In this document: positions 25,965-39,550 of the stretch, in pieces | Position numbering within the stretch: the first letter of the stretch is position 1 | Layout of the letters: the number at the start of each line of letters is the position of its first letter | Origin: Leuconostoc inhae | Lineage (GTDB): Bacteria; Bacillota; Bacilli; Lactobacillales; Lactobacillaceae | DNA: 64,000 nt | Reading direction: 5' to 3' | Assembly: GCF_019656015.1 (NCBI RefSeq) | Contig: NZ_BPKW01000003.1 | Location: forward strand, 27,890-91,889 | Position numbers and translations under genes: made by a program | The notes under the pieces: model-generated | Told to the model about the DNA's origin: nothing | The model's database searches: none | What the model saw: the letters and a program-made list of their open reading frames with translations, nothing else

Positions 25965-26216
25965 ATGTCAGTAGGAGATGAAACAGCTATATTTGATTTT
26001 GGCAATCAAATGCCAAAAGATATCCATGATACATTAGAGATAGTTTATAATGCCCTAGAAGAAAAGGGTTATAATCCAATTAATCAAATTGTTGGTTATT
26101 TAATGTCAGGAGATCCAGCCTATATCCCGCGTCTTAATGATGCCCGTAATTTAATTAAACGTCATGAACGTGATGAAATTATTGAAGAACTTGTGCGCGC
26201 CTATCTAAAAAAATAA
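25965..26216 (+). CDS. ireB: IreB-family regulatory phosphoprotein (DUF965)
   Basis: A small 83-residue protein that in Enterococcus is phosphorylated by the PASTA kinase IreK and affects cephalosporin tolerance. The N-terminal [10 protein letters not shown], containing the threonine expected to be modified (T7), and the body [29 protein letters not shown] and [13 protein letters not shown] match the family very well. The order alaS-ireB-ruvX-DUF1292 is standard in Firmicutes. GAAAGGAG precedes the ATG. Its stop overlaps the ruvX start. Confidence 0.93.
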   Translation: MSVGDETAIFDFGNQMPKDIHDTLEIVYNALEEKGYNPINQIVGYLMSGDPAYIPRLNDARNLIKRHERDEIIEELVRAYLKK

Positions 26217-26647
26217 TGCGTATATTAGGATTAGATGTAGGAAGCCGTACAGTTGGTGTATCAGTTAGTGATCCTATGGGATGGACCGCACAAGGCGTTG
26301 AAATTATTCGTATCAATGAGGACGAAAAAGAATTTGGTTTGAAACGACTTGGTGAAATTATCAAGGAAAAACAAGCTAAAGGAGTCGTTGTTGGTTTACC
26401 AAAAAATATGAATAATTCTGAAGGGCCACGAGCAGAAGCTGCGCGTGACTATGCCAAAATGGTAGAAGAAAATTTTGAATTACCAACAGATTTTCAGGAT
26501 GAACGACTTACCACTGTACAAGCAGAGCGTATGTTAATTGAAGAAGCAGATGTGTCGCGAAAAAAACGAAAACAAGTCATTGATAAAATTGCTGCCGAGT
26601 TTATTTTACAAAACTATTTAGATGCTAATGGTAAATTAACAAAATAA
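26216..26647 (+). CDS. ruvX: Holliday junction resolvase RuvX (YqgF)
   Basis: RNase-H-fold nuclease of 143 aa, thought to process Holliday junctions or pre-16S rRNA ends. The N-terminal [16 protein letters not shown] holds the first Asp, followed by [16 protein letters not shown] and [13 protein letters not shown] (second acidic site). The last acidic residue is in [19 protein letters not shown]. It is translationally coupled to ireB (TAATG). A long perfect hairpin begins within its stop codon. Confidence 0.93.
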   Translation: MRILGLDVGSRTVGVSVSDPMGWTAQGVEIIRINEDEKEFGLKRLGEIIKEKQAKGVVVGLPKNMNNSEGPRAEAARDYAKMVEENFELPTDFQDERLTTVQAERMLIEEADVSRKKRKQVIDKIAAEFILQNYLDANGKLTK

Positions 26648-26688
26648 CGTAAAAACAACGTTTCTATACGAAACGTTGTTTTTACGTT
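26646..26688. terminator. 19-bp terminator hairpin at the end of ruvX
   Basis: Perfect arms 26646-26664 and 26670-26688 with loop TATAC. The inner 8-bp GC-containing part is followed by TTTTT, giving a working terminator shape in both directions. It separates ruvX from the DUF1292 gene. Confidence 0.75.
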
Positions 26689-26708
26689 ATAATATAGTTA
26701 TTAACTTT

Positions 26709-26759
26709 GAAGGGAATGCGTGAATAAGTTGTTAACAACTTATTCACGCGCTAATAAAT
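26709..26759 (+). promoter_or_regulatory. Shine-Dalgarno, 32-bp palindrome, then the DUF1292 gene start
   Basis: GAAGGGA (26709-26715) is followed at 26718 by a perfect 32-base palindrome that ends at 26749 (14-bp stem, TTAA loop). Ten bases, GCTAATAAAT, then lead to the ATG at 26760, which has no ribosome site of its own. Confidence 0.6.
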
Positions 26760-27056
26760 ATGGCAAATCAAAACGAGATACAAAACATCACATTAGTTGA
26801 TGAAAATGGGGATGAAACACTGTATGAAATACTATTCACATTTCACTCTGATGAGTATAGTAAAGATTATATTTTGCTTGTTCCAGAAGGTGTTGAAGAT
26901 GATGAAGAAGTTGATATTCAAGCTTACATCTTTAGTCCTGATGAAAATGGGGATGCCACTGAAGAAGACCTGATTCAAATAGAAGATGATAAAGAATGGG
27001 ACATGGTTGAAGAAGTATTAAATACATTTTTAGACGATGATAATAATTTTGAATAA
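26760..27056 (+). CDS. DUF1292 family protein
   Basis: An acidic 98-residue protein of the DUF1292 family (YrzB-like), function unknown, almost always downstream of ruvX. Typical pattern: ITLVDENGDETLYEILFTF, then DYILLVPEG, IQAYIFSPDENG, LIQIEDDKEWDMVEEVLNTF. It has no transmembrane or signal segment. Translation must begin after a large hairpin (see preceding site). A terminator follows nine bases after the stop. Confidence 0.85.
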   Translation: MANQNEIQNITLVDENGDETLYEILFTFHSDEYSKDYILLVPEGVEDDEEVDIQAYIFSPDENGDATEEDLIQIEDDKEWDMVEEVLNTFLDDDNNFE

Positions 27057-27062
27057 CGACTG

Positions 27063-27085
27063 AAAACGCAGTTTGCGTTTTTTTT
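27063..27085 (+). terminator. Terminator after the DUF1292 gene
   Basis: AAAACGCA/TGCGTTTT stem, 3-base loop, then T residues. Confidence 0.85.
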
Positions 27086-27245
27086 GTTACAAAAATTTAA
27101 CAACTTAATTGCTTATCAAGTGATAAACTAGGAAATGGAGATGATACAGGGAATAATGGCATCTTAGTATCTTTGACGAGTTAAAAATGAATGATGAGTT
27201 ACTTTTCAGTAAAGATAAGCGCTGGTCATAACTTTGGAGGAACAC

Positions 27246-28718
27246 ATGGTTACATTAGTAGGCATTCTGGATTTAGCAAGATTTCAGTTTGCAATGACAA
27301 CGATATTTCACTTCTTTTTCGTACCAATGTCAATTGGTTTGGGTGTGGTGGTATCGGTTATGGAAACATTGTACGTCATCAAAAAAGATGTGATGTACAA
27401 AAAAATGGCACAGTTTTGGGGCAAAATATTCTTACTCAGTTTTGCCGTTGGTGTTGTAACAGGACTAATTCAAGAGTTTCAGTTTGGTATGAATTGGTCT
27501 GCGTATTCAAGATATGTCGGAGATATATTTGGTTCGCTGTTAGCGATAGAAGCCTTAGTAGCATTCTTTGCTGAATCAACATTTATCGGTTTATGGTCAT
27601 TTACATGGGATCGATTTAAGCCGGGTATTCATGTTTTGTTCATTTGGATAACAACCATTGGATCCGCAATATCATCGCTTTGGATTTTAGCTGCGAACTC
27701 ATTCATGCAAAATCCTGTAGGTTATGCCATTGATAATCATATGGGACGTGCCCAGCTAGTTAGTTTTAGTGCATTGCTCAAAAATAAGCAATTGTGGGTT
27801 CAATTTCCACACGTACTTGTTGGCACATTAATTACAGCTGGTTTCTTAGTAGCTGGTATGTCGGCATTTAAACTATTAAATTTGAAAAAAAATGATAGTC
27901 AAATTCTATTTTTCCGAAAATCAATTAATATTGCTTTGATTATTGGTATGATTGGCATAGCTGGTGCATTAGTGACAGGTGATAGGCATGCTTTTGATTT
28001 GCAATCCATGCAACCTATGAAGTATGCAGCGATGGAAGGTGTCGATGAGACAATTAAATCATCTGACAGAAAAGACAAAGCTCAGCCATGGTCTGCTATC
28101 TCTGTTACAAATCCTGATACACATAAAGTTATTGCCAAGATTGAAATACCATATGTCTTATCGATTTTGGGGCATCATTCATTAACGGGTGGTGATACAG
28201 TTGGTACAACAGAGCTTGAAAAGCAATTCCAAAAGAAATACGGTAAAACACATGGTGATATTAAAAATTATTATGTGCCCGAAAATACGTTATTTTATGC
28301 CTTTCGTGTCATGGCAGTTGGTGCCGGTGGTTTGCTCATGTTAGCAATTGTTGCTTTGTGGATGAACCGTAAAAAGTCTCAACTTATTTTGACACAACGC
28401 TGGTTTTTATGGATTTTGGGTATTGCCATTTATGTGCCATTTGCATTAAACACTGCTGGTTGGTTGGTAACAGAGTTAGGTCGTTATCCATGGGTTGTTT
28501 ATGGCTTAATGCCAATCAGTGATGCCGTTTCGCCAAATGTTTCGGCAGCCTCACTCTTGATTTCTAATATTATCTACTTTTTGACTTTTGCAGCCATTGG
28601 TGGTGTGATGATTTGGTTAGCACGCAGAGCATTGCATGCAGGGCCATACGCTGAAGAAGAGGCACAGTCGTCACAAAGTGACCCTTATAGTCATTTATCA
28701 GAAGGGAGTGAAGCTTAA
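27246..28718 (+). CDS. cydA: Cytochrome bd oxidase subunit I
   Basis: Haem-bearing subunit of the bd quinol oxidase. The 490-residue protein keeps the haem ligands: His in MTTIFHFFFVPMSIG (haem b595) and GMNWSAYSRYVGDIFG with the quinol-side IQEFQFG. The Q-loop region is of the short type seen in Gram-positives. The start is ATG 27246 after TTTGGAGGA; a TTG 12 bases earlier overlaps that site. It is the first gene of cydABDC. Lactic acid bacteria with this set respire only when haem, and often menaquinone, is supplied; neither pathway is in this window. Confidence 0.95.
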   Translation: MVTLVGILDLARFQFAMTTIFHFFFVPMSIGLGVVVSVMETLYVIKKDVMYKKMAQFWGKIFLLSFAVGVVTGLIQEFQFGMNWSAYSRYVGDIFGSLLAIEALVAFFAESTFIGLWSFTWDRFKPGIHVLFIWITTIGSAISSLWILAANSFMQNPVGYAIDNHMGRAQLVSFSALLKNKQLWVQFPHVLVGTLITAGFLVAGMSAFKLLNLKKNDSQILFFRKSINIALIIGMIGIAGALVTGDRHAFDLQSMQPMKYAAMEGVDETIKSSDRKDKAQPWSAISVTNPDTHKVIAKIEIPYVLSILGHHSLTGGDTVGTTELEKQFQKKYGKTHGDIKNYYVPENTLFYAFRVMAVGAGGLLMLAIVALWMNRKKSQLILTQRWFLWILGIAIYVPFALNTAGWLVTELGRYPWVVYGLMPISDAVSPNVSAASLLISNIIYFLTFAAIGGVMIWLARRALHAGPYAEEEAQSSQSDPYSHLSEGSEA

Positions 28719-29731
28719 TGAGTACTTTGGAAATTGTTTGGTTTGTTTTGATTGGTATTTTATGGGCAGGCTTCTTCTTTTTAGAAGGTTTTGATTTCGG
28801 TATTGGCATGCAGTTTGTTCTTAATGCCCGCGACCAAAAAGATCGCGAGGCTTTATATCAAGCTATTGGTCCGAACTGGGATGCAAACGAAGTGTGGCTA
28901 GTTAGTGCTGGTGCGTCAATGTTTGCGGCATTTCCATTTTGGTATGCTTCTTTGTTCTCAGGATTCTATTTGATGCTATTTGTTGTTTTATTAGCTTTAA
29001 TTTATCGTGGTGTGTCATTTGAGTTTCGTGAGCAAATGCCGACGATTCAAGGGACACAACTTTGGGAACGCTTAATTGCACTCACATCATTTTTGGTGCC
29101 ATTCTTCTTAGGCATGATTTTCACCGCTATGGTTTCTGGCACACCAATAGATGCACAAGGTAATTTATCAGCAGGATTTTTTGATTATGTGACGCCGTTT
29201 ACATTAGTTGGTGGCGTAGCAGTATCGTTAATGAGTTATGTGCATGGATTAAATTATACACGGTTGCGTATAGAAGGACCGTTACGACAACGGGCGCTGA
29301 CACAGTTAAAATACTTGTATCCGGTTTTACTAGCTGGTGAGGCATTGTTTGCCGTATTGTTATTCTTTTATACAGATTTTATACAAACTAAAACAGTATT
29401 AATGCTTATCCTTTTGGTAACACTTGTTTTAACGACTATTATAGGCTGGGTATTAGCTGTGCAAAAGCGGCAGGAAATTATACCATTTATCTTGTCGGGC
29501 CTAGCATTGATTGAAGTGGTTGTGTTGCTATTTTCCGGACTGTTTCCACGCGTAATGGTAGCAAATAATCCATTACACACATTAAATATTGTGACAGCAT
29601 CTTCTTCTGCTTATACATTAAAGGTGATGACAATTGTTGTGATGATTGCTTTACCTGTCACACTCGTTTATCAAATTTGGAGTTTCTGGGTTTTCCGTAA
29701 ACGTATTGTGTCACACAAAGTGGTAGAATAA
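28718..29731 (+). CDS. cydB: Cytochrome bd oxidase subunit II
   Basis: The second membrane subunit, 337 aa, with eight or nine helices. It begins with the family block FVLIGILWAGFFFLEGFDFG, followed by IGPNWDANEVWLVSAGASMFAAFP, which is characteristic of CydB. The ATG overlaps the last base of the cydA stop (TAATG). A weak hairpin lies between cydB and cydD and may reduce expression of the exporter genes. Confidence 0.95.
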   Translation: MSTLEIVWFVLIGILWAGFFFLEGFDFGIGMQFVLNARDQKDREALYQAIGPNWDANEVWLVSAGASMFAAFPFWYASLFSGFYLMLFVVLLALIYRGVSFEFREQMPTIQGTQLWERLIALTSFLVPFFLGMIFTAMVSGTPIDAQGNLSAGFFDYVTPFTLVGGVAVSLMSYVHGLNYTRLRIEGPLRQRALTQLKYLYPVLLAGEALFAVLLFFYTDFIQTKTVLMLILLVTLVLTTIIGWVLAVQKRQEIIPFILSGLALIEVVVLLFSGLFPRVMVANNPLHTLNIVTASSSAYTLKVMTIVVMIALPVTLVYQIWSFWVFRKRIVSHKVVE

Positions 29732-29739
29732 AATTAACA

Positions 29740-29772
29740 AAAACGTTTACAATTGTATGTAGGCGTTTTTTA
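29740..29772 (+). terminator. Weak terminator or attenuator between cydB and cydD
   Basis: AAAACG (29740-29745) pairs with CGTTTT (29764-29769), with inner TACA/TGTA and a T-run after it. The helix is interrupted, so it is probably partial. Confidence 0.5.
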
Positions 29773-29810
29773 TTTTAAAAAAGATTCCCCATAGAAAAAG
29801 GATTTTTAAA

Positions 29811-29846
29811 ATGAACAGCAGTAAATATAGGAATAAAGTAAAATGA
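29811..29846 (+). CDS. 11-codon ORF coupled to cydD
   Basis: ATG with AAAAGGA upstream reads MNSSKYRNKVK and stops at TGA 29844-29846, overlapping the cydD ATG (29843) as ATGA. cydD also has its own AGGA 11 bases upstream, so the short ORF may boost rather than be required for cydD translation. Confidence 0.3.
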   Translation: MNSSKYRNKVK

Positions 29847-31561
29847 TAGATAAAAGACTTTTTAAACTTAAAGGTATTATAAGTACACTTGTTGTGCTTG
29901 TATTTATGACTGGGGTTCAAGGATTAGCGATCCTTGCGCAAGGTATATTTATAGCAAGAGCGATTGTTGATTTCTGGCAAAATAATTTATCATCTGAAAC
30001 GAGCATTAATATTGCTTTGTTTGCGCTAGCTTTTTTTGTACGACAGCTGTTAGTTGTTATGAAAAATAAATATATGGCAGTTTATGCTGACAAGGCGGTT
30101 GAAAATTATCGCATTAAGCTATTAGAAAAATATACAGAGATTGGCTCGACTATAATTGCTGATCAAGGAACTGGTAATGCGGTGACGACCCTAGGCGTTG
30201 GTTTAGATAATGTCAAAAACTATTTTCAGCTCTTATTGATTAAAGTATTTGATTTAAGCATTATTCCTTGGTTAATTTTAATGTACATCTTGTATACTAA
30301 ATGGGAGCAGGGACTATTTTTGTTATTGATTTTCCCAGTAGTCATTATGTTTTTTATTATCTTAGGATTAGCAGCGCAAAGCAAAGCGGACGCGGAGTTT
30401 ATTAACTTTAAAAATTTAAATAATCGTTTTGTTGATGCCTTGCGTGGCTTACCAACTTTAAAACAACTTGGATTGGCAGATCAATATAGTGATGAAATTT
30501 ATCAAATTTCTGAAGATTATCGCAAAACAACGATGCGAACATTGCGAATTGCAATGACTTCAACATTTGCTTTAGATTTTTTTACGACCCTCTCTATTGC
30601 TGTTGTTGCAGTTTTTTTGGGATTTGATTTATTGAATGGCAAGCTGACACTTTTACCTGCTTTAACGATATTAATTTTAGCCCCAGAATATTTTTTGCCA
30701 CTACGAAATTTTTCTGATGATTATCACGCCACATTAAATGGTAAAAATGCGCTAACTGATGTGTTATCAATGATTGATAGACCGACAATTAAAAATCAGG
30801 ATAAATTGCAATTAAAAACATGGCATAATTCGGAACAATTAACCTTAGCACATGTTGATTTTTCTTATGATGAACAAGTCGTTTTAAAAGATATTAATAT
30901 CCAAGTTAGTGGTTACCAAAAAATTGCTGTGGTGGGTGAAAGTGGTTCAGGAAAATCGACTTTACTTAATATTATAAGTGGCTTTTTATTACCAACTAGT
31001 GGAAAAATTACTGTGGCGAATCAAACAATGCCGCATTTAGCCCAAGTAGATTGGCAGAAACAATTTTTTTATATGCCACAGCATCCTTATATTTTTCATG
31101 ATACGCTGAGAGAAAATATAACATTTTATGCGAAAAATGTTACGAATGAACAAATAACAATTGCTACGCAAAAAGCTGGATTAACTGAACTTGTCAACGA
31201 CTTACCAGCAGGTTTGGATAGTATTATCGGTGAAAGTGGCCGACAGGTTTCTGGTGGACAGGCACAGAGAATAGCATTGGCAAGAATGTTATTAGATGAT
31301 CAGCGAAAAATTTTATTTTTTGATGAACCAACCGCACATCTTGATATTGAAACCGAATATGATCTGAAGCAGACTATGGCGCCAATTTTATCGTCACATT
31401 TAGTATTTTTTGCAACACATCGACTGCATTGGTTAGATCAAATGGATTATGTTTTAGTCATGCGGCATGGCAAAATAGTAGAACAAGGTGAACCGCAGCA
31501 ATTATTAGCAGATGGGCACAGCCAATTAAATCAATTACGTCATGACTTAGGAAGTGTATAG
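29843..31561 (+). CDS. cydD: Thiol reductant ABC exporter, CydD-type subunit
   Basis: Half of a heterodimeric ABC exporter that moves cysteine or glutathione outward and is needed for bd oxidase assembly. Membrane domain residues 1-310 with six helices, then the ATPase domain: Walker A GESGSGKSTLLNI, signature VSGGQAQRIALARMLL, Walker B KILFFDEPTAHLD. The 572-residue length is usual. In the Bacillus order this position is called cydC; by sequence it resembles E. coli CydD. The stop overlaps the GTG start of the next gene. Confidence 0.88.
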   Translation: MIDKRLFKLKGIISTLVVLVFMTGVQGLAILAQGIFIARAIVDFWQNNLSSETSINIALFALAFFVRQLLVVMKNKYMAVYADKAVENYRIKLLEKYTEIGSTIIADQGTGNAVTTLGVGLDNVKNYFQLLLIKVFDLSIIPWLILMYILYTKWEQGLFLLLIFPVVIMFFIILGLAAQSKADAEFINFKNLNNRFVDALRGLPTLKQLGLADQYSDEIYQISEDYRKTTMRTLRIAMTSTFALDFFTTLSIAVVAVFLGFDLLNGKLTLLPALTILILAPEYFLPLRNFSDDYHATLNGKNALTDVLSMIDRPTIKNQDKLQLKTWHNSEQLTLAHVDFSYDEQVVLKDINIQVSGYQKIAVVGESGSGKSTLLNIISGFLLPTSGKITVANQTMPHLAQVDWQKQFFYMPQHPYIFHDTLRENITFYAKNVTNEQITIATQKAGLTELVNDLPAGLDSIIGESGRQVSGGQAQRIALARMLLDDQRKILFFDEPTAHLDIETEYDLKQTMAPILSSHLVFFATHRLHWLDQMDYVLVMRHGKIVEQGEPQQLLADGHSQLNQLRHDLGSV

Positions 31562-33288
31562 TGAACAAGATAAAGCATCTATTAGCAAATGATCGATGGA
31601 TTGTACCGTTTTTGAAGACACAAAAATCAGGTTTTTTTTGGTCGATATTTCTAAATTTATTAACAATAGTAGCGGCCAGTGCATTAATGTTTGTTTCTGG
31701 CTATCTGATTTCGCGAGCAGCCCAGCGTCCTGATAATATTTTGTTGATTTATGTGCCTATTGTGCTAACGCGTGCTTTTGGTATTGCACGGCCAATTTTT
31801 CGGTATGCACAGCGGCTAGTATCACATAATTGGGTATTGCGCTTTGTTTCAAAGTCTCGTCAACGTCTCTACGAAAGTGTTGCTAGTACAGCAAGCAGTA
31901 TTCGTGGGCGATTACAAACAGGCGAAGTTTTAAGTTTGTTGGCAGATGATTTAGATCAGTTACAAAATTTGTATTTAAGAACACTATTTCCTCTAGCTAC
32001 AGGGTTATTGGTCTATTTATTTGTTAGTGTAGCTGTTGGCACTGTTAATTGGCTATTTATGCTATGGTGGCTGTTTATGCTAGCTATCATTATGATCGTT
32101 GTGCCGACAATAAGTTTTTTGATGAACCGGGCACGTGTGCACAGACAAAAGCAATTACAGTCGCAATTATATACTGACGCAACTGATGCTGTATTGGGTT
32201 TACAAGATTGGGTACTATCAGGTCGCCAAAAGGATTTAGTGACGCAACAAGGTCATATCATGGCTAATTTAGCGAAAACAAAAAATGCTGGGATGACATT
32301 TGGTTGGTGGCGTGATTTTGCGCTTCAAATGTTGGCTTTAATTTTGGTAATTACGACCTTGATAGGTGTAGGTTTGCAATTTAAAAGTAATCACATGGCA
32401 GTTAATTTCATTGCTGCCTTTACATTGGCAATCTTTCCCCTTATTGATGATTTTATTGGCGTCAACCAAGGTGTTAGTGAGGCTTCGTTTTATGAGGATA
32501 GCATTGAACGCTTGAATGCTTTGCCGGTTCCTGAAACAAGTCAGATTAAAGCTGAGAAATTAACTGATACAACAGTGGCTTTAAATCATGTAATCTTTAA
32601 ATATGATAATAAAAAAATTATTGATGCAGTAGATTTAATAGTACATCCGGGTGAAAAAATAGCATTATTAGGGCGATCTGGTTCTGGGAAGACAACACTC
32701 TTAAAACTGATAGCTGCAGATATTGCACCACTTTCTGGGACTATCACGATTGGTAACCAGCCGATTAATCAATTACAACATCAATTATCAAAACTCGTGG
32801 CGGTTTTAGATCAACAATCGTATTTATTTAACACAACAATTTTAAATAATGTGAGAATGGGTAATATAAAAGCGACAGATGATCAGGTGAAATTGGCGAT
32901 TAAACAAACTGGTTTACAGCCGCTAATTGACAGTTTACCAAATGGCTATGAAACACAAATGCAGGAGGCTGGCGCTAGGTTTTCAGGAGGCGAACAGCAA
33001 CGTTTTGCTTTAGCTCGTATCTTGTTACAAGATGCACCCATTGTTATTTTGGACGAACCAACTGTTAGTTTGGATCCGAAAACTGAATATGATGTGTTAA
33101 CACAAATTTTTGAAGTATTACAAGATCGAACAATTATTTGGGTGACGCATCATTTAACAGGTATTGACTATGTTGATAAGGCCTATTTTTTAGAAAATGG
33201 CCGTTTTGTATTAGCGGATACACCTAAAAACTTACGTCAAACGTCAGTTCACTTTCAACAATTATTGACAATGGATGGCATTAAATAA
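31561..33288 (+). CDS. cydC: Thiol reductant ABC exporter, CydC-type subunit
   Basis: Partner of the previous ATPase. The N-terminal membrane domain has LMFVSGYLISRAAQRPDN, LTRAFGIARPIFRYAQRLVSH and ADDLDQLQNLYLRTLFPL, which match CydC proteins. The ATPase part has LGRSGSGKTTLLKLIA, FSGGEQQRFALARILLQ and IVILDEPTVSLDP. 575 aa. It uses a GTG start overlapping the cydD stop (TAGTG). In Bacillus-style naming it would be cydD. It ends directly against the glucosaminidase gene, which is therefore read with it. Confidence 0.88.
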   Translation: MNKIKHLLANDRWIVPFLKTQKSGFFWSIFLNLLTIVAASALMFVSGYLISRAAQRPDNILLIYVPIVLTRAFGIARPIFRYAQRLVSHNWVLRFVSKSRQRLYESVASTASSIRGRLQTGEVLSLLADDLDQLQNLYLRTLFPLATGLLVYLFVSVAVGTVNWLFMLWWLFMLAIIMIVVPTISFLMNRARVHRQKQLQSQLYTDATDAVLGLQDWVLSGRQKDLVTQQGHIMANLAKTKNAGMTFGWWRDFALQMLALILVITTLIGVGLQFKSNHMAVNFIAAFTLAIFPLIDDFIGVNQGVSEASFYEDSIERLNALPVPETSQIKAEKLTDTTVALNHVIFKYDNKKIIDAVDLIVHPGEKIALLGRSGSGKTTLLKLIAADIAPLSGTITIGNQPINQLQHQLSKLVAVLDQQSYLFNTTILNNVRMGNIKATDDQVKLAIKQTGLQPLIDSLPNGYETQMQEAGARFSGGEQQRFALARILLQDAPIVILDEPTVSLDPKTEYDVLTQIFEVLQDRTIIWVTHHLTGIDYVDKAYFLENGRFVLADTPKNLRQTSVHFQQLLTMDGIK

Positions 33289-33920
33289 TGGCAAAAAAAA
33301 GAAAAAAACGTACAAAAAAAAGACTATTAAAATTAAATTTATGGTTATGGGTAAGTAGTATTTTAATCATAGCAATTGGCGCTACTTTTTGGTCGCAAAC
33401 ACTTATTTATGATAAACAAGAAACGCCCAATCAAGATGCAGTGCGCCAACAAAAAACTGATTGGATTAATCAGTTGGCACCATATGCAAGACAAATGCAA
33501 GAAGAGTATGGTGTCATTGCTTCAATCAGTATTGCACAAGCTATTTTAGAATCGGATTGGCATACGTCAACGTTGTCAACACAATATAATAATTTATACG
33601 GCATTAAGGCTGATGCGAATCAAAAAAGTGTTGTTTTACCAACACAAGAATTTGAAAATGGTCAGTGGATAACAATTCAAGGCCGTTTTGCAGCTTATGA
33701 TACATGGCAAGCGAGCATGAAAGCGCATGCAAAATTACTATATCATGGGACGAGTTGGAATACTGAGCAATATGAGCATGTTTTACAAGCACGCGATTAT
33801 AAGTCAGCAGCTCAGGCATTAACCCAAGATGGTTATGCAACTGATCCGATGTATGCAAAAAAATTAATTGCAATTATTCAAGAGTGGCACTTATCGCGTT
33901 TTGACATACCACAAAAGTAA
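33288..33920 (+). CDS. Glucosaminidase-domain (GH73) cell-wall hydrolase, membrane anchored
   Basis: A 210-residue protein with a very basic N-terminus (MAKKRKKRTKKRLLK), one membrane segment at about residues 17-38, and an extracellular GH73/FlgJ-like domain. The catalytic glutamate is E88 in SIAQAILESDWHTS, followed by NNLYGIKA and the FAAYDTWQASMKAHAKLL block. Such enzymes cut the glycan strand of peptidoglycan. It has no SH3 or LysM targeting repeats and no cleavable signal is evident. It starts inside the cydC stop (TAATGG). Confidence 0.87.
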   Translation: MAKKRKKRTKKRLLKLNLWLWVSSILIIAIGATFWSQTLIYDKQETPNQDAVRQQKTDWINQLAPYARQMQEEYGVIASISIAQAILESDWHTSTLSTQYNNLYGIKADANQKSVVLPTQEFENGQWITIQGRFAAYDTWQASMKAHAKLLYHGTSWNTEQYEHVLQARDYKSAAQALTQDGYATDPMYAKKLIAIIQEWHLSRFDIPQK

Positions 33921-33943
33921 ACGAGAGGTATCTCGTTTTTTAT
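33919..33943 (+). terminator. Terminator after the cyd-glucosaminidase unit
   Basis: AACGAGA/TCTCGTT stem with loop GGTA, then T residues. Confidence 0.85.
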
Positions 33944-33954
33944 TTTTGTCATAG

Positions 33955-33987
33955 CGAACTGATGTTCGCTATAAAATCTGGTATAAT
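33955..33987 (+). promoter_or_regulatory. pcrA promoter with a LexA-type (SOS) box
   Basis: CGAAC-TGAT-GTTCG at 33955-33968 fits the Gram-positive LexA/DinR box (CGAAC-N4-GTTCG) and covers the -35 position. An extended -10, TGGTATAAT, is at 33979-33987. This predicts DNA-damage control of the pcrA-ligA unit. Confidence 0.7.
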
Positions 33988-34020
33988 ATATAGAAGTTAA
34001 TTTACACTTTAGGAGCGCAC

Positions 34021-39494
<5,474 letters not shown>

Positions 39495-39496
<2 letters not shown>

Positions 39497-39517
39497 GCAT
39501 AGTACGCTATGCTTTTT
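39495..39517 (+). terminator. Terminator after the camS-like gene
   Basis: AGCATAG/CTATGCT stem, loop TACG, followed by T residues that overlap the -35 element of xseA. Confidence 0.85.
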
Positions 39518-39550
39518 TGTATATATGCATAAAAATGGTATAATTTAACT
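39516..39550 (+). promoter_or_regulatory. xseA promoter predicted to give a leaderless mRNA
   Basis: TTGTAT (39516-39521), 17 bases, extended -10 TGGTATAAT ending at 39544. The +1 position, seven bases after the -10 end, is 39551, the A of the xseA ATG. No ribosome site is present. Confidence 0.65.

Noticed and set aside
27191..27574. A 127-codon frame over the start of cydA
   Set aside because: Cys- and Trp-rich translation without family features, overlapping the certain cydA gene; it has no ribosome site.
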